From NCBI GenBank assembly GCA_030427085.1, contig JAUHXH010000004.1:186001-250000 (forward strand): 64,000 bases of DNA, in the 5' to 3' direction. The DNA comes from Gammaproteobacteria bacterium. GTDB taxonomy: Bacteria; Pseudomonadota; Gammaproteobacteria; Pseudomonadales; Halieaceae. This document shows positions 59,904 through 64,000 of the stretch, one piece after another. The notes beneath the pieces are model-generated. The model ran no database searches. It was not told where the DNA came from and worked only from the letters and a program-made list of their open reading frames with translations. Both the position numbers and the translations under genes were made by a program. Every line of letters begins with the position of its first letter. The stretch's first letter is position 1.

Positions 59904-61123
59904 GATCCCTCCCTTGATCGCTTCTCTTTGACCCTTGCCAGCGCCTTTCGGCGGAGAATTGTCTCGCTAACGGAGACTTCCAAGTTACTCCTGACGGTGT
60001 CAAAAATAGATAAAATGTCTGCACACCAAACCGATGGATAATCAAAATTCCCTAATGCTTGTTCGGAATCTGTGGGTCGAAATCTATGAGGCAGGTAGCC
60101 ACCACCACAAGTTGTGTACTCTGGGCAGGAAGAGCAAAGCGAGGGCTTAGGAATATCTCCCCTCAGCGCCATTGACGCTAGTCCTTCATGTCTTATGTAG
60201 TCTTCGACTGTATGATCAAAGACATTTAGCCCACTAACACCATGATCACCATCACAAATTTTAAGTACGTCTAAACCTTCCAGTTCGCCGTTCGTTTCTA
60301 TAAAGATGTAGGGGCAACCCTCGCCACCCAGGGTGTCATTGATTGAAACTCCACCCATCACTATCCCAGCGATCTGTCTAAATATAGAAACATTCGTATC
60401 TAGGCTGGAGTTTTGCCACCAATACTCGAATATCGGGATCAGAAAATCCGCTACGGGTGTTGGCCCGAATTCTTTAGAAATCTGGATGTGCTCCTTCAGA
60501 CTTACATCAGGAAAAAGGTAATCAATATTCTTAAAACCTAGATCAAGTAGTGTTTCGTGGACGTCCAAAGGCTTCTGCCCAAGCGGTATCACGCATAGAG
60601 CACCGAATGATAAGCCTGCCTCTCTCAACGCGTTTAGTCCCAACCTCACCCTCTCAAAGGTACCCTTACCTTGGTGGTCAATACGATGCCTATCGTGGAC
60701 GTGCTTTGGCCCGTCGATGCTTACTCCAATACTCACATCAAAGCGGCGAAAAACATCTATCCACTCGGAGGTAATTAGGGTCGCATTCGTTTGAATAGCG
60801 AATCGTAGGTCGTCTACAGGTAAGTTCTTCTGTGCATATTCACAGAGCTGTTGGAACTCTCTAGCTCCGAAAAGCGTTGGTTCCCCACCATGGAAGGTTA
60901 AGCGCACTTCGTTCAATTTGTGCGCTGTGCAGTAATCCGAAATACGGTTTATTGCTTGTTTTTGTACTTCAGGCGGCATTAGTTTGGGTTTGGTGGCCCA
61001 ACTGCTGTCCCCCTTATGGTAGACATAGCAATAGGTGCAATCGATGTTGCACCTAGAGGCAATTTTCAGAATAAAAGACTTGACCTTGGGTGATGGTCTT
61101 CCAACACCCTGCGAAGCGGCCAT
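59900..61123 (-). CDS. Radical SAM/SPASM peptide maturase (cyclophane-type)
   Basis: A 407-residue enzyme. Radical SAM cluster C25, C29, C32 (SRCNIDCTYCYVYHKGD), GGEP motif in LTFHGGEPTLFG, and a C-terminal SPASM domain with auxiliary-cluster cysteines (GGEGCPYIF, LKICDG, SLCSSCPEYTTCGGGY, SVWCADI). The sequence style (IASRCNIDCTYCYVYHKGD) matches the FxsB/XyeB-like group that joins an aromatic ring to a beta-carbon two residues on (three-residue cyclophanes). It lies 17 bases after the precursor gene and overlaps the first HExxH gene. Confidence 0.85.
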   Translation of the reverse strand: MAASQGVGRPSPKVKSFILKIASRCNIDCTYCYVYHKGDSSWATKPKLMPPEVQKQAINRISDYCTAHKLNEVRLTFHGGEPTLFGAREFQQLCEYAQKNLPVDDLRFAIQTNATLITSEWIDVFRRFDVSIGVSIDGPKHVHDRHRIDHQGKGTFERVRLGLNALREAGLSFGALCVIPLGQKPLDVHETLLDLGFKNIDYLFPDVSLKEHIQISKEFGPTPVADFLIPIFEYWWQNSSLDTNVSIFRQIAGIVMGGVSINDTLGGEGCPYIFIETNGELEGLDVLKICDGDHGVSGLNVFDHTVEDYIRHEGLASMALRGDIPKPSLCSSCPEYTTCGGGYLPHRFRPTDSEQALGNFDYPSVWCADILSIFDTVRSNLEVSVSETILRRKALARVKEKRSREGS

Positions 61124-61140
61124 GTGGATCGGCGCGATTG

Positions 61141-61410
61141 TTACAGACGAGTTTGAGCTAAAAACTCTTTTGCAAATTCTTTGTCGGCTGCCTCTGACAG
61201 CCGAACAACATCCTCTTGGTTAAAAATCTGCGCTCGACTGAAGTCGTGGCCACTGCGACTGTGATGAGAACCAGTGCTTCTTGAAAAGCCGCCTTCACCC
61301 CCTCCTTCCTGGGTATAGGCTCGAAGAGCCAGTTGTCCCTCTAGGCTCTCTTTCAAGGCGTCCATAACAAGAACCTTGGATTTCGACTTTGGAGAATCAT
61401 ACTTGCTCAC
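61141..61410 (-). CDS. RiPP precursor peptide with three aromatic-Ser-Arg motifs (89 aa)
   Basis: The GTG at 61410 is preceded by a perfect AAAGGAG eight bases upstream. Residues 1-35 are leader-like (LVMDALKESLEGQLALRAY); the middle has a Gly/Ser/His-rich core with three Ω-Ser-Arg triads: Phe42-Ser-Arg44, His50-Ser-Arg52 and Phe57-Ser-Arg59. A helical tail (DVVRLSEAADKEFAKEF) follows, so the core is internal. Aromatic-X-X triads are the substrate of three-residue cyclophane maturases, and the third residue, Arg, is also a possible peptide-arginase substrate. It is first in the operon. Confidence 0.75.
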   Translation of the reverse strand: MSKYDSPKSKSKVLVMDALKESLEGQLALRAYTQEGGGEGGFSRSTGSHHSRSGHDFSRAQIFNQEDVVRLSEAADKEFAKEFLAQTRL

Positions 61411-61525
61411 AACTACTACTCCTTTAGCGTTTGTTAACAGTGCTGAATCTGCATATTCTTACGTTGCGGGAAAGGTTTCCTGCATTGTGAACTAGGCGTC
61501 ACTTCCGACCTAAGGAACACCAGTC
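61411..61525. promoter_or_regulatory. Divergent promoter region of the RiPP cluster
   Basis: 115 bases between the precursor gene (minus) and the arginase-fold gene (plus). It contains the AAAGGAG site (61419-61425) of the precursor. It should contain start signals for both directions; no clear -35/-10 pair could be fixed. Confidence 0.4.
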
Positions 61526-62506
61526 ATGAAATGGTACGAACTGTATTCCGATGAGGCAGGAAAAGATAGCAACGCCATCATATCCCAACTTAGCTCCGTT
61601 ATCAGGAATGTCAACCTAGAGTTGTCAGAAAAAATAGATCGGTTCCGGATCTTGGGTCCGAATATGAGCCATATGAATGCTGATCCAGAGTTAAAAGAGG
61701 TGTTGGCAGAGTCGGGTCTAAACTACTCTGCTGACTCTGTGCTTAGATTTCACGAGTCTTGCTCGGCATATGACTTCTCGTTGGAAGACTCGTGGAGCGG
61801 TTACTTCATCGCTAAAGAACTGAGTAAGAATCCTGATGTGAGTACTTTTGCAGTTCTTCACTTAGATGACCATATGGACATGATGCCCGCGTTACTAACT
61901 AGTGTTGACGGAGCATTGTACGATCTAGCTTCAGGTTCTGCGTTTCACTGTAAGAGCCCGGGTGATTGGGAGGGGGCGATTAAATCCGGGGGAGTGGGTA
62001 TCGGGAATTTCTTTACGCCATTTTTTTGGTCCATGAAGTGGGTAGACATTGTTCATTTGAGCGCGCACCCAGCTCTCCAACGGGAGAAGCTCAAGGTAGT
62101 ACTAAAACCTTTGCCGGTTCCGCTCACGCGAAATACAAAAATTATTGGGCTACGCTTGACAGACCAATCGGATGTACCCGCAGTAGGAAGCTATTTTCGC
62201 ACAGATGACCCATACGAGGCGCTTTCGATGCTGCCGAAGGGTACAGTGTTTGGCCATGTTGATCTTGATTACTTTGAGAATTCTTATAACGGACGTGGTG
62301 GATTGGGCAAGAATAAGGAAAAGTCTTCAATCAGCCGCGAGGGACTGTCCCGTATGAGTAGTTTTCTAGGTGCATTGCGAGAAACTGATCATGTCTTCAA
62401 ACGGTGGATAGTTGCTACCTCTCCCGGATTCTGTGCCGCCCGCTACTGGAAGACTTTCACTGATGAGCTCGCATTGGTTTTACCAGGCACAAGAAACCTG
62501 CCCTAG
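61526..62506 (+). CDS. Arginase-fold protein, probable peptide arginase (UPF0489-like)
   Basis: A 326-residue protein with arginase-type metal motifs: VLHLDDHMDM (Asp114, Asp115, His116, Asp118) and GHVDLDYFEN (Asp246, Asp248). Members of the UPF0489 family with this layout, found in RiPP clusters, hydrolyse arginine side chains of a precursor to ornithine. The precursor opposite offers Arg in each of its three aromatic-Ser-Arg triads. It is divergent from the precursor by 115 bases. A free-arginine ureohydrolase is less likely given the context and the deviating motif spacing. Confidence 0.72.
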   Translation: MKWYELYSDEAGKDSNAIISQLSSVIRNVNLELSEKIDRFRILGPNMSHMNADPELKEVLAESGLNYSADSVLRFHESCSAYDFSLEDSWSGYFIAKELSKNPDVSTFAVLHLDDHMDMMPALLTSVDGALYDLASGSAFHCKSPGDWEGAIKSGGVGIGNFFTPFFWSMKWVDIVHLSAHPALQREKLKVVLKPLPVPLTRNTKIIGLRLTDQSDVPAVGSYFRTDDPYEALSMLPKGTVFGHVDLDYFENSYNGRGGLGKNKEKSSISREGLSRMSSFLGALRETDHVFKRWIVATSPGFCAARYWKTFTDELALVLPGTRNLP

Positions 62507-62754
62507 CCATTTTCCATCTCGGGCCTATTTCGCTGAAAGCCATCTTTTCAAGTTGGCTGATCCTTAAATGAATCTATAGTTCTCCGCTCTTCTGTCGGTC
62601 GACGACGCGTTGGAAGTTTTCAGAATGGGCTTTGGAGAAGCCCATCTTTTTGACGGATTGCCACTTGATAGATGAAAGCCTATTTCTCTGGTTTAATGGG
62701 AATGAGTCAACTAAAAAGCTAGCTTACAATAGAATCCAAGGAAGGCCCCCTACG

Positions 62755-63702
62755 ATGCTAACTTTAGAGGAAGGAGTAGAAGAGCTCACACCGCTACTTA
62801 AGTCGGGAAGACTCATTGCATTTGTCGGTTCCGGGATGTCGATAGATTCAGGCCTACCGAGCTGGGATGGATTCCTCGAAGACTTCATTAGCTTCTGTAG
62901 AAACATCAAAGACCAGTACGGTCGTAGAGAGACTGGTGTATTCGACACATTGCTACCGGATAAGCTTCTTGAAGATGCAGGAGTAGAGAAGGAATTTAGG
63001 CCTGCGCATGTTGCGATGGTTCTTAAGGATGCCATATACAGTACTCCCGAGCATATTAGGAGCAACATCGAAAACGATTTTAAAAAATGGTTTTACCGTC
63101 AGTTCGTAATGGCGGAGCCGAACAAAAATCATTATCAAATTGTCGGTACTAAATACCCATTCATTCTCACATCGAATTACGATTTGTTACTTGAGGAGGC
63201 GCAAAAATCTATCGGCGTCCCATATGGTAGCTATTCGCTCTTTGATAAGGAGCGCGTCGTTTCTGCAATTTATCAAAATGCACCCTCCATTATTCATGTA
63301 CATGGAAAATACGACGAAGCACTCTTTGATAAGATAGTGTTTACTGCGAAAGACTATATTGAGATAACGAAGAATAAATATCCCGGCTCTAGGTTCATTC
63401 TTCAAAGTCTTTTTGCGCAGTATTCGACGGTCTTTTTTGGTTACGGGGCTAGCGACCCACATCTAGAGGATTTGGCTGAGGAATTGAGCTACTACCTTGA
63501 TTTCTCAGTCGATGTGGATTTGCCAAAGAGCTATTTAGTAGTTCTGAAATCGAAAATAAAAGACGATGGCATTTTTGACAGATATAAAGAGGCCCTAAGA
63601 ACAAAGTTGATAGGAATCAACGACCTACAGGAATATGACCAGCTTTTATGGAAGCTAAACATGGCGGCGCCTCGGGAGAAAATCGACTTTTCTCAGGATT
63701 GA
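62755..63702 (+). CDS. SIR2-domain protein, probable defence NADase
   Basis: The ATG at 62755 (AAGGAAGG upstream, MLTLEEGVEEL) is preferred over a longer frame from 62632. The N-terminal NAD site RLIAFVGSGMSIDSGLPSW matches SIR2_2-type proteins, with ILTSNYDLLLEEA, IIHVHGKYDE and VFFGYGASDPHLEDL following in the expected order. Such proteins deplete NAD upon phage infection in several abortive-infection systems. A second gene follows 21 bases downstream, suggesting a multi-gene defence operon. It is part of the Tn7-like cargo. Confidence 0.85.
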   Translation: MLTLEEGVEELTPLLKSGRLIAFVGSGMSIDSGLPSWDGFLEDFISFCRNIKDQYGRRETGVFDTLLPDKLLEDAGVEKEFRPAHVAMVLKDAIYSTPEHIRSNIENDFKKWFYRQFVMAEPNKNHYQIVGTKYPFILTSNYDLLLEEAQKSIGVPYGSYSLFDKERVVSAIYQNAPSIIHVHGKYDEALFDKIVFTAKDYIEITKNKYPGSRFILQSLFAQYSTVFFGYGASDPHLEDLAEELSYYLDFSVDVDLPKSYLVVLKSKIKDDGIFDRYKEALRTKLIGINDLQEYDQLLWKLNMAAPREKIDFSQD

Positions 63703-63723
63703 TACAATAAAAGGGAATCACAC

Positions 63724-64000
63724 ATGATTTCAGGGAAGAGCATCGGGTCAATAGCTCATCGCTTCGTTGAAGTGGGAAAACTACGGCCAAAAATCAGGTC
63801 ATTGAAGCGAGAAAACTATTGCAAGCGGCATCTGCATAAAAGCATTAGTGGCGAAATAGCTTACTTGAAGCTAATAGAAGAATACTGTGATTTTGTGCGA
63901 TGCACATATAGTGAAGAATCGGCCGAACTTGTGAACAATGTTGAGGTCTTTATCGACCAACTCAATCAGTTAAAGCATGACATTGATAAAGTAATATCCG
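63724..64000 (+). CDS. Partial gene downstream of the SIR2 gene
   Basis: The ATG at 63724 has AAGGGA upstream; 92 codons are open to the window edge. The visible part is basic then helical (MISGKSIGSIAHRFVEVGK, HLHKSISGEIAYLKLIEEY), with no recognised domain. By position it could be the sensor partner of the SIR2 protein. Confidence 0.55.
   Translation, partial: MISGKSIGSIAHRFVEVGKLRPKIRSLKRENYCKRHLHKSISGEIAYLKLIEEYCDFVRCTYSEESAELVNNVEVFIDQLNQLKHDIDKVIS

Larger units (their letters stand above)
50331..64000 (+). mobile_element. Tn7-like transposon, tnsA-proximal part plus cargo (right end outside)
   Basis: A five-gene transposition module (tnsA, tnsB, tnsC, two tniQ/tnsD) at one edge, followed by at least 7 kb of unrelated genes on both strands: an unknown 134-residue protein, a RiPP cluster, a peptide-arginase-like gene and a SIR2-domain gene. 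This is the standard Tn7-like layout, with core genes near one end and cargo inward. No CRISPR array or cas genes are seen, so targeting would be by a TniQ/TnsD protein. The left edge is approximate. Confidence 0.75.

Noticed and set aside
61526-62506. Metabolic arginase or agmatinase
   Set aside because: The metal motifs fit the arginase fold, but overall sequence does not resemble free-arginine enzymes and the gene sits opposite an Arg-containing precursor and its maturase.
50331-64000. CRISPR-associated (CAST-type) targeting of the Tn7-like element
   Set aside because: No cas genes and no regularly spaced repeat array were seen on either strand of the visible part of the element.

Overview
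The window is a gammaproteobacterial chromosome segment spanning the replication origin. Gene order (glmS-glmU, atpCDGAHFEBI, parB-parA, rsmG, mnmG, mnmE, yidC-yidD-rnpA-rpmH, then dnaA-dnaN-recF-gyrB), protein similarity recalled from Pseudomonas-type DnaA, and a GC-rich core point to a marine Cellvibrionales-like or Pseudomonadales-like bacterium; the genus is not resolved. The conserved core (about 13.0-39.2 kb) is flanked on both sides by accessory DNA of lower GC and different codon use.

Left accessory block (1-12.98 kb, running up to the 3' end of glmS). It starts with a plasmid-, phage- or satellite-like element: a HUH replication initiator with a chain of tiny overlapping genes (1-1.65 kb), two unknown proteins, a serine recombinase coupled to a 49-residue ORF, and two more unknown proteins. 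A 33-bp imperfect direct repeat brackets the recombinase segment; it lies inside two small ORFs that both encode an FLGRTL peptide. Next come an XRE/ImmA-IrrE protease module (defence or toxin-antitoxin type), a 287-bp internally deleted IS256-family element with inverted repeats and a target duplication, and a restriction-modification cassette: EVE protein, RHH regulator with its own palindrome, two DNA methyltransferases, and convergently two nuclease-like proteins, one of them carrying an 8-cysteine ferredoxin domain. A small recombinase-like HTH protein overlaps the glmS stop codon.

Core (12.98-39.2 kb). Cell-wall precursor genes glmS/glmU, the complete F1Fo ATP synthase operon with a clear promoter and terminator, chromosome partitioning genes with two parS sites inside recF, the tRNA-U34 modification genes mnmG and mnmE, membrane insertion and RNase P genes, a probable oriC upstream of dnaA, and dnaA-dnaN-recF-gyrB.

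Right accessory block (39.3-64 kb). A type I R-M operon (hsdM-hsdS-hsdR plus a YgjP-type metallopeptidase) faces a divergent Kiwa defence pair (kwaA-kwaB) preceded by two tiny coupled ORFs, then a GIY-YIG protein and an unknown protein. From about 50.3 kb to beyond the window end lies a Tn7-like transposon: tnsA-tnsB-tnsC and two tniQ/tnsD genes. Its cargo includes an apparent ribosomal-peptide (RiPP) cluster: a precursor with three aromatic-Ser-Arg motifs, a radical SAM/SPASM maturase, two paralogous HExxH peptide-modification proteins and a divergent arginase-fold protein of the peptide-arginase type. A SIR2-domain defence-like gene and a partial gene follow. The RiPP cluster, with cyclophane-type chemistry and predicted Arg-to-ornithine conversion carried on a Tn7-like element, is the most novel-looking system here; the ferredoxin-fused restriction protein is second.
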